From contig MABC01000089.1 in assembly GCA_002162925.1 (NCBI GenBank), positions 1 to 64,000 on the forward strand: a DNA stretch of 64,000 nucleotides. Reading direction: 5' to 3'. Shown here in pieces: positions 35,703-44,175 of the stretch (positions within the stretch are counted from its first letter, which is position 1; the number at the start of each line of letters is the position of its first letter). Source of the DNA: Thalassotalea sp. 42_200_T64 (GTDB lineage: Bacteria > Pseudomonadota > Gammaproteobacteria > Enterobacterales > Alteromonadaceae). The translations under genes were made by a program, and so were the position numbers. The notes beneath the pieces were generated by a model. It worked only from the letters and a program-made list of their open reading frames with translations. It searched no databases and had not been told where the DNA came from.

Positions 35703-36979
35703 TGCGCGATATTGCGGTGACACTGTTATTCATTGTCATAATTTACTACTCTTTGCGTAAACCGTTTATTGGGGTGAGTGCCTGGGCATGGATCACCTTT
35801 GCCTTTCCGGCAGGATGGGCCTGGGGGTTTTCAAATAATTTTAGAATGAACTTCACCGTTGTGATACTCACATTCTTTAGTTATTTAATCATGAAAAATA
35901 AGCCAAAACTGCAACTGGATGGCATAACGGTATTGATAGTTTTCCTTTGGTGTATCGCATTGTTCAGTTCATTATTCTCAGCATCTCTACTTACTGAAAT
36001 CGTTTGGGGGAAATTTGAAGAGTTCTCTAAAGTGTTGCTGTTGTATTTCGCCGTCATTTTTATTCTCTATAAAAAAATACATGTGGAAACATTAATTTGG
36101 GCGATTGTGCTGTCAATTTCATCCTATGCCGGCATGGAAGGGGTTAAATTCTTAGTGTCTTTGGGCGGTCACCGCGTATCCGGTATTCAAGGATATTTAC
36201 TGGCTGACCGCAATGATTTGGCGGTTGCCATTAACATGGCGTTGCCACTGGTTATCTATTTGATTGGTGAAGTAAAGCAGCATTGGTTACGTATTGGCTT
36301 GATCTGCCTATTTGTTTTAAACATTGTCGCCGTCATTGGTACCTATTCTCGTGGTGGCTTTGTCGGCTTATTTGCTATTGCTCTATATTTTATAATTCGA
36401 TCAAACAGAAAACTACTATGGTCTGCAATTGTTGCGACAAGCCTAGCTATTGCCGTTCCTTATATACCGAATGAATGGACCCAGAGAATGGATACTGTTT
36501 CCACCGCACAAGAAGATAATTCATTCATCGGACGACTATGGGCGTGGAAAATTTCCGTTAAAATCGCCAATGATAACGTATTGGGTAACGGCTTTTTTGC
36601 GACACAAGACCCATTAGCATGGCGAATTTATAAAAATGGCATTGAGAATTTTGCGGGTGTTCATACGCCGCCAGTACCGAATAGTGCCAAGCCTAAAGCG
36701 GCGCACAGTATTTACTTTCAAGTTTTAGGTGACCTGGGTTACATCGGGCTGGCTTTATATCTGATGATTTTACTCGGGGTTTTCTTGAGATTGAATCAGG
36801 TCGCAAAAATAGCAAAGCAAAAAGGCATCGAGTGGTGTGGCAATTTAAGTATGCTGTTAACGGTATCCTTGGTCGGTTATGGGGTAACAGGCGCCAGTGT
36901 CAGCTTGGCGTATTTTGATTTGATTTTTGCATTTGTTGGTGTCTCTTATGTGTTGAGGCATAGAGTGCTTAATGACTAG
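35702..36979 (+). CDS. XrtA-associated O-antigen-ligase/polymerase-like protein
   Basis: About 425 aa with ten or more transmembrane segments. It matches the probable O-glycosylation ligase of XrtA loci: SLRKPFIGVSAWAWITFAFP, FRMNFTVVILTF, and the Wzy/WaaL-type periplasmic loop with LADRNDLAVAINMALPL and AAHSIYFQVLGDLGYIGL. It may polymerise repeat units or link glycan to protein. ATG 35702 overlaps the previous stop. Its TAG stop lies inside a 20-bp palindrome (36976-36995), part of a repeat seen twice more. Confidence 0.9.
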   Translation: MRDIAVTLLFIVIIYYSLRKPFIGVSAWAWITFAFPAGWAWGFSNNFRMNFTVVILTFFSYLIMKNKPKLQLDGITVLIVFLWCIALFSSLFSASLLTEIVWGKFEEFSKVLLLYFAVIFILYKKIHVETLIWAIVLSISSYAGMEGVKFLVSLGGHRVSGIQGYLLADRNDLAVAINMALPLVIYLIGEVKQHWLRIGLICLFVLNIVAVIGTYSRGGFVGLFAIALYFIIRSNRKLLWSAIVATSLAIAVPYIPNEWTQRMDTVSTAQEDNSFIGRLWAWKISVKIANDNVLGNGFFATQDPLAWRIYKNGIENFAGVHTPPVPNSAKPKAAHSIYFQVLGDLGYIGLALYLMILLGVFLRLNQVAKIAKQKGIEWCGNLSMLLTVSLVGYGVTGASVSLAYFDLIFAFVGVSYVLRHRVLND

Positions 36980-36995
36980 GGTCAACAGACCCTAG
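36976..36995. repeat. Short form of the CTAGGGTC...GACCCTAG hairpin repeat
   Basis: CTAGGGTC AACA GACCCTAG, a perfect 8-bp stem. It has the outer arms of the longer repeat at 42236-42280 but lacks its middle. The stop codon of the upstream gene lies inside it. Confidence 0.8.
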
Positions 36996-37050
36996 AATTG
37001 TAACGATGTTTTATTTTTTAGACTTTAGTCGATGGTAAGAGTTGAGATAA

Positions 37051-38028
37051 TTGAATTTAACGAGCGCAAAAAACAAAATAGAAGATTGGTTTTTTCAATG
37101 CTACCGGATGGTGGTGGCAAATAGTGAAAAAAACAAAGCGACTGTTTTAAACTTTCACCGGGTTAACCATGATGATGGCGGTATGGATGTGGATGAATTT
37201 CGGCGCAAAATGATGTTTTTGAAGTCACACTTCAATGTCATCTCACTTCCCGAGATGATGCAGCTGATAACCGAAAAAATCCTTCCCCCGCTTTCTGTTG
37301 TCATTACCGTAGATGATGGTTACGAAGACAGTTATTCGGTTATTACGCCAATACTTGATGAGTTAAATATTAAAGGTGCTTTTTTTATTACCACAATAGG
37401 TATCGAACAAGGGTTGTTGTGGAATGATAAAATATTTAACGCCATTCATCGGACATCAAAAACAACTATTGAAGGTGTGTTAAATCGAGATCAATCTATC
37501 GCAACCAAAGAACAGCGAAAACTTGCTTATCAAGAATTGCATTTAGCTTACAAATTCATGAGTCTGGTTGAGCGTGAAGAATCGATAGCACAATTAATTT
37601 CAATTTTAGATGTCGATGTAAGTGACAATGTATTTTTATCTAAAAATAAAATCGCCGCGATAAAAAGTGCAGGGATGACCATAGGTTCTCATACTCATCA
37701 ACATCCGATTTTAACCATGGAAAATGACGATGATGCTTTGCAAGAAATTATCAAATCACAAAAAATTCTGGAAAGTATCACCAATAATAACATCCAATAC
37801 TTTGCTTATCCCAATGGTAAATTTGGTAGAGACTTTAACAATAACCATAAGGAAATGCTTACCACTTTAGGTATTAGCTGTGCATTGGCGACTGACTGGG
37901 GGTGTTTTACCGAAGATTCAGATGTTTTGGCAATTCCTCGTTATACCCCATGGGATAAAGATATAGCTCGCTTTGGAATTCGTTTGTGCCATCATTTCAA
38001 TAAACATAAGGCGCAAGGTCATGAGTAA
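37051..38028 (+). CDS. Polysaccharide deacetylase family protein
   Basis: A 325-aa NodB-like protein: ATVLNFHRVNHDD, SVVITVDDGYEDSYSVI with metal-binding Asp pair, GAFFITTIGIEQGLLWNDK, IGSHTHQHPILT (His-x3-His motif) and YFAYPNGKFGRDF. It starts with TTG and is followed by a glycosyltransferase gene overlapping by 8 bases. It is distinct from the fixed XrtA deacetylase at 24 kb, so the locus has at least two. It may act on a different sugar or at the periplasmic stage; no signal peptide is obvious. Confidence 0.87.
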   Translation: MNLTSAKNKIEDWFFQCYRMVVANSEKNKATVLNFHRVNHDDGGMDVDEFRRKMMFLKSHFNVISLPEMMQLITEKILPPLSVVITVDDGYEDSYSVITPILDELNIKGAFFITTIGIEQGLLWNDKIFNAIHRTSKTTIEGVLNRDQSIATKEQRKLAYQELHLAYKFMSLVEREESIAQLISILDVDVSDNVFLSKNKIAAIKSAGMTIGSHTHQHPILTMENDDDALQEIIKSQKILESITNNNIQYFAYPNGKFGRDFNNNHKEMLTTLGISCALATDWGCFTEDSDVLAIPRYTPWDKDIARFGIRLCHHFNKHKAQGHE

Positions 38029-39223
38029 ATCGGTTTTATTTGTTGCCATAGATTACCCGCCTTGTCGTAGCCCCGGCACAGAAAGAATATACAAATTCTC
38101 AAAAAATTTACAAGAATTTGGTTGGTTATCAAATGTGTTAACAGTCAATGTCGCAACCCATAACCTAGATTTATTAAAGGACGATCACCAAGACGAATTT
38201 AATGTTCACCGCTCTTTTTGTTTGGATACGGTAAAGTATTTATCATATAAAGGTAAATACTTTTCTTTTTGTGCTATTCCTGATCGTTATATTAGTTGGG
38301 TATTTACGGCTCTGTTCAAAGGGCTGTGGTTAATTAAAAAATTTAAACCAATCATTATTTTTTCAAGCTCACCAAGCTTAACCAGTCATATAGTTGCTGG
38401 GCTTATTGCAAAAATAACCAAGACACCTTGGGTCGTTGATTTCAGAGATCCATTGCAATGCCATTATGATGATAAGCACTATCAATCGTTTAAAGTCCAT
38501 CGCTGGATTGAAAAGAAAGTTATTGCTCATTGTAGTCAAGCGATTTTTACCACACGCTCAGCACAGCAAATGTATCAACGGCTTTATCCGGGTGAGTTAT
38601 CAACTAAATTTATCACCATTGCAAATGGAGTTGATCTTAATAATTTTGATTTTTCCTTGAACAAAGAAACAAATAGAAAGAATTTTTTAATGTTGCATAC
38701 GGGTTCAATTTATCCTACAGGTCGTGATCCGAGGGTATTATTTAGTGCCTTAGCCCAGCTTAAAAAGAAAAACTTAATCAATAAAAGTAATTTTTTACTG
38801 CGTTTTAGGGGGGCTAAATGCGGTAATGTTTATCAACAAATGATTATCGAAAACAACATTGCAGACATTATCGAATTTAAGCCGTCTATTGCTCACAAAG
38901 ATTGTTTAATTGAGATGAAAGCAGCGGATGGTCTACTAATAATTCAAGGGAAAATTTTTTTTAGTCAAATACCGAGTAAAATTTATGAGTATTTTATCAC
39001 CAATAAAAAAATTATTGCGGTAACTCCAAATGATAGTGAAACGGCAAGAGCTTTAACTCAGGAGCCCGGTTGCTACGTTGCTGAAAGTAGAGATGATATT
39101 TGTCAGCAAGTATTGTCTTTAATAAACAATAGAGAAAAAATCTGCAGAGAAGTCGATAAATTTGAACGAAAACATCGAGCGGGCGAACTATCTGTAGTTT
39201 TCAATAGTATTCATCGGCTGTAA
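38021..39223 (+). CDS. Glycosyltransferase, GT4 type (fifth)
   Basis: A 400-aa GT-B protein. N-terminal VLFVAIDYPPCRSPGTERIYKF, then WVVDFRDPLQCHYDD, ITIANGVDLNNFDF, LMLHTGSIYPTGRDPRVLF, and a C-terminal QIPSKIYEYFITNKKI in place of the usual EGxP..LEAMA box. ATG 38021 overlaps the previous stop (ATGAGTAA). Probably another assembly transferase for the repeat unit. Confidence 0.87.
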   Translation: MSKSVLFVAIDYPPCRSPGTERIYKFSKNLQEFGWLSNVLTVNVATHNLDLLKDDHQDEFNVHRSFCLDTVKYLSYKGKYFSFCAIPDRYISWVFTALFKGLWLIKKFKPIIIFSSSPSLTSHIVAGLIAKITKTPWVVDFRDPLQCHYDDKHYQSFKVHRWIEKKVIAHCSQAIFTTRSAQQMYQRLYPGELSTKFITIANGVDLNNFDFSLNKETNRKNFLMLHTGSIYPTGRDPRVLFSALAQLKKKNLINKSNFLLRFRGAKCGNVYQQMIIENNIADIIEFKPSIAHKDCLIEMKAADGLLIIQGKIFFSQIPSKIYEYFITNKKIIAVTPNDSETARALTQEPGCYVAESRDDICQQVLSLINNREKICREVDKFERKHRAGELSVVFNSIHRL

Positions 39224-39266
39224 TTATTCAGGTTCACGATAACCGTGTTAATCTCAAGGGTGGACA

Positions 39267-40367
39267 ATGACGTTGCGTTATAAAAAAATACCTTTATCTG
39301 AGCTGGAGATTCAATCTCAGGAAGCGGATTTTAATATTCCCTTATTTGAACATTCTTTTAGTTGGTTAATGCATATCACTAAATATATGCTGCCAGAACA
39401 GGCTGAAGTTTGGTGTCATTGCATCATAAAAGATGATGAAATGATAGTCATGTGGCCATTAGTACATTTGCAAAAGTCTATCCTAAGGGGGCAGGTGTTG
39501 ATGTCTCTGACAAGTTGTTATACGGCGAGTACCACCTGTTATTTCCAAAAAAAAATAACGTTAAGCTCGACCAGACTTACTCTGTTTAATCGGCTTATTT
39601 CGGCTATTATCAATAATAATACGTGGCATCAGTTGCTATTGTCTGGTTTAGCTGCATCCGAAGTCCCTTCGCGGAACATCCGCAAGCACTTCAAAGTCGT
39701 GAATGTATTTAAACAGACAAGCAATTGGTATGAAGATGATCTGGATGATTTCGAACGATATCAATTTAGTCGTCCAACACAATTACTCAATACCATAAGG
39801 AGAAAAAAAAAGCGTCTGACTAAGGCCTCTCATTATCGTATTGATGTTATTTCAAAGGTCGAAAGCTTTGCCTTGGCCTTCGATGCTTATAAATCGATTT
39901 ATGCCGAAAGTTGGAAACAAGAAGAAGTCAGTTCTAATTTTATTGAACAAATATGTGCAACGGCATTAGCCGAAAATAAGTTACGGTTGGGTGTTTTATA
40001 TGTGGATGAAAAGCCAGCTGCAGCACAAATATGGTTTATTCAAAATAATACCGCATCAATTTTTAAGTTGGCTTATAGTGATCTATATCGGCAATTCTCT
40101 GTCGGCTCTATCTTAACGATGCACTTAAGCCAACATCTGATCAGTGAAGATGGAATAACAAAAATTGAATTCGGCATGGGCAACGAAGAATATAAGAAAG
40201 GTTGGTTGAACAAACATCAGCAATTGCTTTCCTTTCAAATATTTAATCAGTCAACTCTGCGAGGCTACTTAGCTTATCTAAAATTTTTTACGGTTACAAA
40301 AATAAAAATATCAAAAATATTATTGAGTCTTTTTTCGGGAAAAAGTAAACATTATGAACAACGATAA
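39267..40367 (+). CDS. GNAT/FemAB-like acyltransferase
   Basis: A 366-aa protein with a GNAT-like C-terminal half: YAESWKQEEVSSNF, LRLGVLYVDEKPAAAQIWF, and SVGSILTMHL followed by IEFGMGNEEYKKGWL. The N-terminal half is less conserved. It sits just before an acyl carrier protein gene whose start overlaps its end by 14 bases, so the acyl group it transfers may be carried by that protein. The acceptor is unknown. Confidence 0.8.
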   Translation: MTLRYKKIPLSELEIQSQEADFNIPLFEHSFSWLMHITKYMLPEQAEVWCHCIIKDDEMIVMWPLVHLQKSILRGQVLMSLTSCYTASTTCYFQKKITLSSTRLTLFNRLISAIINNNTWHQLLLSGLAASEVPSRNIRKHFKVVNVFKQTSNWYEDDLDDFERYQFSRPTQLLNTIRRKKKRLTKASHYRIDVISKVESFALAFDAYKSIYAESWKQEEVSSNFIEQICATALAENKLRLGVLYVDEKPAAAQIWFIQNNTASIFKLAYSDLYRQFSVGSILTMHLSQHLISEDGITKIEFGMGNEEYKKGWLNKHQQLLSFQIFNQSTLRGYLAYLKFFTVTKIKISKILLSLFSGKSKHYEQR

Positions 40368-40608
40368 CCACGCTAAGATTGTCACCGAAATACTCGGAAT
40401 GGTTTTGTCGACAAATAGAATTCATGATCTGACCAAAGAGACCGCTATTCTGGGCACGATCCCAGAATTCGACTCCATGGCAATTATGACGATTTTAACG
40501 CTGCTTGAAGAAAATTACGGCATTATCATTGAAGACGATGAGATCAGTGCGGAAGTGTTTGAAACTTTTGGCAGTTTGGTTGACTATGTGGCAGAGAAAG
40601 TCGATTAA
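40354..40608 (+). CDS. XrtA-associated acyl carrier protein
   Basis: An 84-aa acidic four-helix carrier protein. The phosphopantetheine attachment site is Ser41 in IPEFDSMAIMTIL. It belongs to the acyl-carrier proteins that accompany the XrtA acyl-CoA ligase and PLP decarboxylase, here found 16 kb away at 56-59 kb. It overlaps the acyltransferase gene and is 3 bases before hydrolase 2. It likely shuttles a small acyl or aminoacyl group for polymer decoration. Confidence 0.92.
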   Translation: MNNDNHAKIVTEILGMVLSTNRIHDLTKETAILGTIPEFDSMAIMTILTLLEENYGIIIEDDEISAEVFETFGSLVDYVAEKVD

Positions 40609-40611
40609 GTT

Positions 40612-41412
40612 ATGTTAAAAGGTCATTTTATTCCATCTCCAGAAGGTAAATTATTTGTTACCCAATTTGGCAATAGCAACTCTGATACTGCCGTTTTGTG
40701 TTTACCTGCTATTACCGAGGAACTTAATTTAACAAGAGCGGTGGTTGCTAAACAAGCACAGCATTTTGCTCAACATAGACTGCCCTGTTTTGTGCTCGAC
40801 TATTTTGGCACTGGTGACAGTGAAGGGGAGCTGGAACAGGCAGATTGTGATCTTTGGCTGGAAAATGTGTTAACTGCTGGCGAGTGGTTAACACAACAAG
40901 GCATATCTAAAATTATATTATGGGGTGTACGATTTGGCGCGTTATTGATATTAGCTCACCAAACTAAACTCCATCAATCCTTACCTATTAAAAAGCAGTT
41001 ATTATGGAAACCAGTAACAAATGGTAAGCAGTTTGCCAGACAGCTGCTTCGTATAAAACAGGCGACTAGCATTATCAATGCTAGTGCTAAAAAAACAGAT
41101 TGGCGGCAACGTATACTCGCGGGTCACGACACTGAGATCGCGGGCTATAACATAACCTCTCGCATGTTAAGGTCATTGGAAGAGCTACAAATTGATAATG
41201 ATATGCTTCCTGAGAGCCCAATCATTTGGATTGAATTAGCCGTTAATGAGCTACCCCCGGTCACTAAACGTATATCTGCCAAATGGCCGGACGATAGCGT
41301 ATCGGTGCACTGTTTTGAATCGCCGCCATTTTGGCAAGTACCTGATGTTTTTTCATTGCCAGAGCTCTATGAATTGACCCTGGCATTAATGTATTCACAG
41401 GAAGGGGCATGA
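40612..41412 (+). CDS. XrtA-associated hydrolase 2 (alpha/beta-hydrolase fold)
   Basis: A 266-aa alpha/beta-hydrolase-like protein: PAITEELNLTRAVVAKQAQ and VLDYFGTGDSEGEL are typical of the second XrtA hydrolase. The nucleophile elbow, normally GxSxG, reads WGVRFGALL, with Arg in the serine position, so classical esterase chemistry is doubtful. It overlaps hydrolase 1 by 4 bases (ATGA). It may have a structural or regulatory role beside its partner. Confidence 0.88.
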   Translation: MLKGHFIPSPEGKLFVTQFGNSNSDTAVLCLPAITEELNLTRAVVAKQAQHFAQHRLPCFVLDYFGTGDSEGELEQADCDLWLENVLTAGEWLTQQGISKIILWGVRFGALLILAHQTKLHQSLPIKKQLLWKPVTNGKQFARQLLRIKQATSIINASAKKTDWRQRILAGHDTEIAGYNITSRMLRSLEELQIDNDMLPESPIIWIELAVNELPPVTKRISAKWPDDSVSVHCFESPPFWQVPDVFSLPELYELTLALMYSQEGA

Positions 41413-42239
41413 AAGAGAAAGCGATAATCATCAATGTCTCTGATCAGCAATTAATGGCTATCATTCATCAAGGTTGTTCATCGAAGACCATAGCTACTGC
41501 GGTATTAATTGTCGTCGGAGGCCCACAATACCGTGTCGGCAGTCATCGTCAATTTATACAACTTGCCCGCTATTTAGCGAACGAAGGCATCACCGTGATG
41601 CGCTTTGATTATCGTGGCATGGGCGACAGTGAAGCCGAAAAACAGCAATTTGATGCTATATGTGATGATACCAAAGCGGCAATAGACTCGCTTTTTCAGC
41701 AACAACCTAAGATACAGAAAGTTGTTATCTGGGGCTTGTGTGATGCAGCTTCAGCCGCACTAATTTATGCTCATAAAGATGCTCGAGTATCCGGATTAGT
41801 GTTACTTAATCCCTGGCTGGAAAACGAAAAAGCCATGGCTAAAACCATGGTTAAATATTATTACCTGCAGCGGCTGTTGTCTAAACGTTTTTGGATAAAG
41901 TTAATAAGCGGTAACGTAAACTTTGGTGAATCCAGTAAGGAAGTTAAAGGTTTTGTTAAAAGTTGTGTTGGCAATGAGCAACGAGAAAAATCGAGTTACC
42001 AAGTACGAATGCTTAATGGGTTACAAGCATTTGATGGTAAATTGTGCTTAATCCTCAGCGGTACTGACTTAACCGCACGTGAATTTGATCAGCAAACAAA
42101 TAGCAACCAAGTGTGGCAAAAGTTACATAAGCCCTATTGTGAAATACGGCGCCTAGCTGAAGCCGATCACACCTTTTCATCGGCAAAATTTAAGCGAGAA
42201 GTCGAACTCATCACCTGCAAATTTGTACAAAGTTGCTAG
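41409..42239 (+). CDS. XrtA-associated hydrolase 1 (alpha/beta-hydrolase fold)
   Basis: A 276-aa alpha/beta-hydrolase with the family signature GGPQYRVGSHRQF and MRFDYRGMGDSEAE. The nucleophile elbow is WGLCDAASA, with Cys instead of Ser, suggesting thioesterase-like or transacylase chemistry on acyl-carrier-bound groups. A C-terminal EADHTFSS could supply the catalytic His. It is the last gene of the plus-strand operon; its TAG stop lies inside a perfect 21-bp hairpin repeat. Confidence 0.9.
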   Translation: MKEKAIIINVSDQQLMAIIHQGCSSKTIATAVLIVVGGPQYRVGSHRQFIQLARYLANEGITVMRFDYRGMGDSEAEKQQFDAICDDTKAAIDSLFQQQPKIQKVVIWGLCDAASAALIYAHKDARVSGLVLLNPWLENEKAMAKTMVKYYYLQRLLSKRFWIKLISGNVNFGESSKEVKGFVKSCVGNEQREKSSYQVRMLNGLQAFDGKLCLILSGTDLTAREFDQQTNSNQVWQKLHKPYCEIRRLAEADHTFSSAKFKREVELITCKFVQSC

Positions 42240-42280
42240 GGTCTGTTGATCTTTGCACCGCAAAGATCAACAGACCCTAG
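42236..42280. repeat. Full hairpin repeat, perfect 21-bp stem
   Basis: The left arm at 42236-42256 starts CTAGGGTCTGTTGATC; the right arm at 42260-42280 is its exact reverse complement; the loop is ACC. No T run follows. It could act as an operon-end stem, but copies at 36976 and 45403 suggest a small mobile repeat, possibly the paired ends of an IS5-type element at CTAG targets. Confidence 0.85.
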
Positions 42281-42344
42281 AGTAAGGAATTATTCAGAAA
42301 TAACAACTTCTGCTACATTCTTTCCCCGCCACCTTTTTAAATAG

Positions 42345-42920
42345 TCAACCTTGTCTTGATGCTTGATATTTTTTTACCGCATTAACGGTTGCATTTTCGA
42401 TAGAAACATAACATTGGTGAAAATATTCATCAGATAAATTGTGCGGATCATAGAGCAAGGCAAGTCTTGGCATTCGCCATAGTCCTAACATAGTTACTTG
42501 GATGTTTCTTCCTTGTTGGCTGCATGCGGCAACTTTACTTAAGTGCCTGCTTTCCATAACGAGGAGTAAGTCTCCTTCGAGAAACTCAAAATTATTTATG
42601 TCGGTTGTTAGATGCGGGTTCAGCGAAATACCCCTTTCTTTAGCGACTTTAATTGCTTGTGGGGCAGCAGGTCGTCCTGTCGTAGTTGCATAGCCAAAAG
42701 ATGCAACGTTTTCTATGCCTAGATTCTTTGCTAAAATGTGCCCATAGGGTGAACGACAAATATTACCTTGGCATACAAATACGAGTCTTTCCACTTTCGA
42801 CCAATCTATTTTCTCACAATGTGAATAATGTCCAAGCCACATTTTGATTGTCTCTATTGCAAGCCTGATCATTCCTCTATAAGTGCCAAATTTTCTATTT
42901 ATTTTTGATAAAAAATCCAT
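42345..42920 (-). CDS. Low-molecular-weight protein tyrosine phosphatase
   Basis: A 191-aa phosphatase of the Wzb type with an extra N-terminal stretch of about 45 residues. The active-site loop is VCQGNICRSP with Cys50 and Arg56 (CX5R). The general acid Asp is probably that in LYDPHNLSDEYF near residue 157. It is on the opposite strand to its neighbours and is divergent from the deacetylase-like gene. It may dephosphorylate the tyrosine autokinase encoded at 19.4-20.3 kb and so set export activity. Confidence 0.9.
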   Translation of the reverse strand: MDFLSKINRKFGTYRGMIRLAIETIKMWLGHYSHCEKIDWSKVERLVFVCQGNICRSPYGHILAKNLGIENVASFGYATTTGRPAAPQAIKVAKERGISLNPHLTTDINNFEFLEGDLLLVMESRHLSKVAACSQQGRNIQVTMLGLWRMPRLALLYDPHNLSDEYFHQCYVSIENATVNAVKKYQASRQG

Positions 42921-42935
42921 TAATTCATCTACCTT

Positions 42936-42971
42936 TTATAATGCAATATATAAAAACATCTTGCATTATAA
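42936..42971. promoter_or_regulatory. Inverted repeat in the divergent promoter region
   Basis: TTATAATGCAA at 42936-42946 and its exact inverse TTGCATTATAA at 42961-42971, with a 14-base spacer; a third TATAATGCAtt follows at about 42974. It lies 16 bases upstream of the phosphatase start and between divergent genes. TATAAT also fits a -10 box, so operator and promoter may overlap. Confidence 0.45.
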
Positions 42972-43159
42972 ACTATAATGCATTAACAACCAGGCAATAA
43001 CAACCAATGAAAATCAGTGAATAGCTTGGTGAATTTAATTTTAATAGCAATACATTTGTCATGCTATTTGTAATCGAATTAATTTTTTATTGGCTTATGT
43101 TTATAGTACAGCATTCGATTAATTGACCGATAGAATTGGCAGCATAATAGGGATGAAAA

Positions 43160-44161
43160 ATGTCAGGGTTTAGTCGTACTAAGGTATATATCACCGTAGA
43201 TATCGAAGCATCAATCGCTGGCTGTTTTTCAGAGCCTAAACAAAATCCGCCATTGTTTGATGAGCCGGTATTTGGCTATGTTGATGGCAGAAGCGAGGCC
43301 TTAGATTTTATTTTAAGAACATTATCAGCATCTAACTTATCAGCGACCTTTTTTACCGAGTCCTTACAGGGACGTTATTTTGGTGATAATAAAATGGCGA
43401 AAGTTGCTGAATCCATTATTGAAAATGGTCAAGATTTACAGTTACACATTCACCCTTGTTGGATCAATTTTAATAATGGCGCTTTAACATTATCTACAGA
43501 GTATAATGATCGTTCTACCGGAAGGAGTGTTGATGAGTTAGTGTATACTTTCTCGGAAGCTATTGAACGCTTTAAAATGTGGGGCGTAGGGGCACCTGTG
43601 GCGGTACGAACAGGTAATTTTTCTGCAGGTGCAGATACATTCCAGGCATTAGCTCAACTAAACATTCGTTCAACGTCTAATATCTCCATCGGGCTATGTC
43701 CTCCTAAAGAAAAAAGTTTACTTCTCAATCATGGAATTCATAATATTCATGGTCTGCTTGAGTTACCGCTAACCACGTACGCTGCCTTTGATTTTAAAGG
43801 CAGTAAGGCCGTTCGAGGCTTTACCGTAACAGGTACTAGTGTATCTGAAATGATCTCGCTGTTAGAGCAAGCTTTTGCACAAAAGTTAGAGAGTATTTGT
43901 ATATTGACCCATCCATTTGAGTTTATTAAACGCGATGACTATAGGTTTGCTAATATGAGTATTCATAAACTTAATCAAGGTCGTTTGGAATTTTTATGCC
44001 AATATATAGAACGCAATAATGATCGCTTTGAAACAGGTACATTGAAAGATATAAACTTGCAAGATGTCAAAAGTTACTCCAATGAATTGGTTTTAAAGAG
44101 TTCATACTTGCAGTCGCTTTCCCGAGCAGGGCAAAATTTTATTTCTGATAGGATGGCATAA
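43160..44161 (+). CDS. Polysaccharide deacetylase-like (WalW-type) protein
   Basis: A 333-aa protein with a NodB-like fold. VYITVDIEASIAGCF at the N-terminus holds the metal Asp, LSATFFTESLQGRYF and DLQLHIHPCWINF (His-x-His) come next, followed by VAVRTGNFSAGADTFQAL and ILTHPFEFIKRDDYRF. Its pattern is closer to WalW-like sugar-modifying proteins than to the XrtA deacetylase. It is 14 bases before an ATP-grasp gene, so the two are probably one operon. The substrate is unknown. Confidence 0.8.
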   Translation: MSGFSRTKVYITVDIEASIAGCFSEPKQNPPLFDEPVFGYVDGRSEALDFILRTLSASNLSATFFTESLQGRYFGDNKMAKVAESIIENGQDLQLHIHPCWINFNNGALTLSTEYNDRSTGRSVDELVYTFSEAIERFKMWGVGAPVAVRTGNFSAGADTFQALAQLNIRSTSNISIGLCPPKEKSLLLNHGIHNIHGLLELPLTTYAAFDFKGSKAVRGFTVTGTSVSEMISLLEQAFAQKLESICILTHPFEFIKRDDYRFANMSIHKLNQGRLEFLCQYIERNNDRFETGTLKDINLQDVKSYSNELVLKSSYLQSLSRAGQNFISDRMA

Positions 44162-44175
44162 AAGGAAAGTGATAA

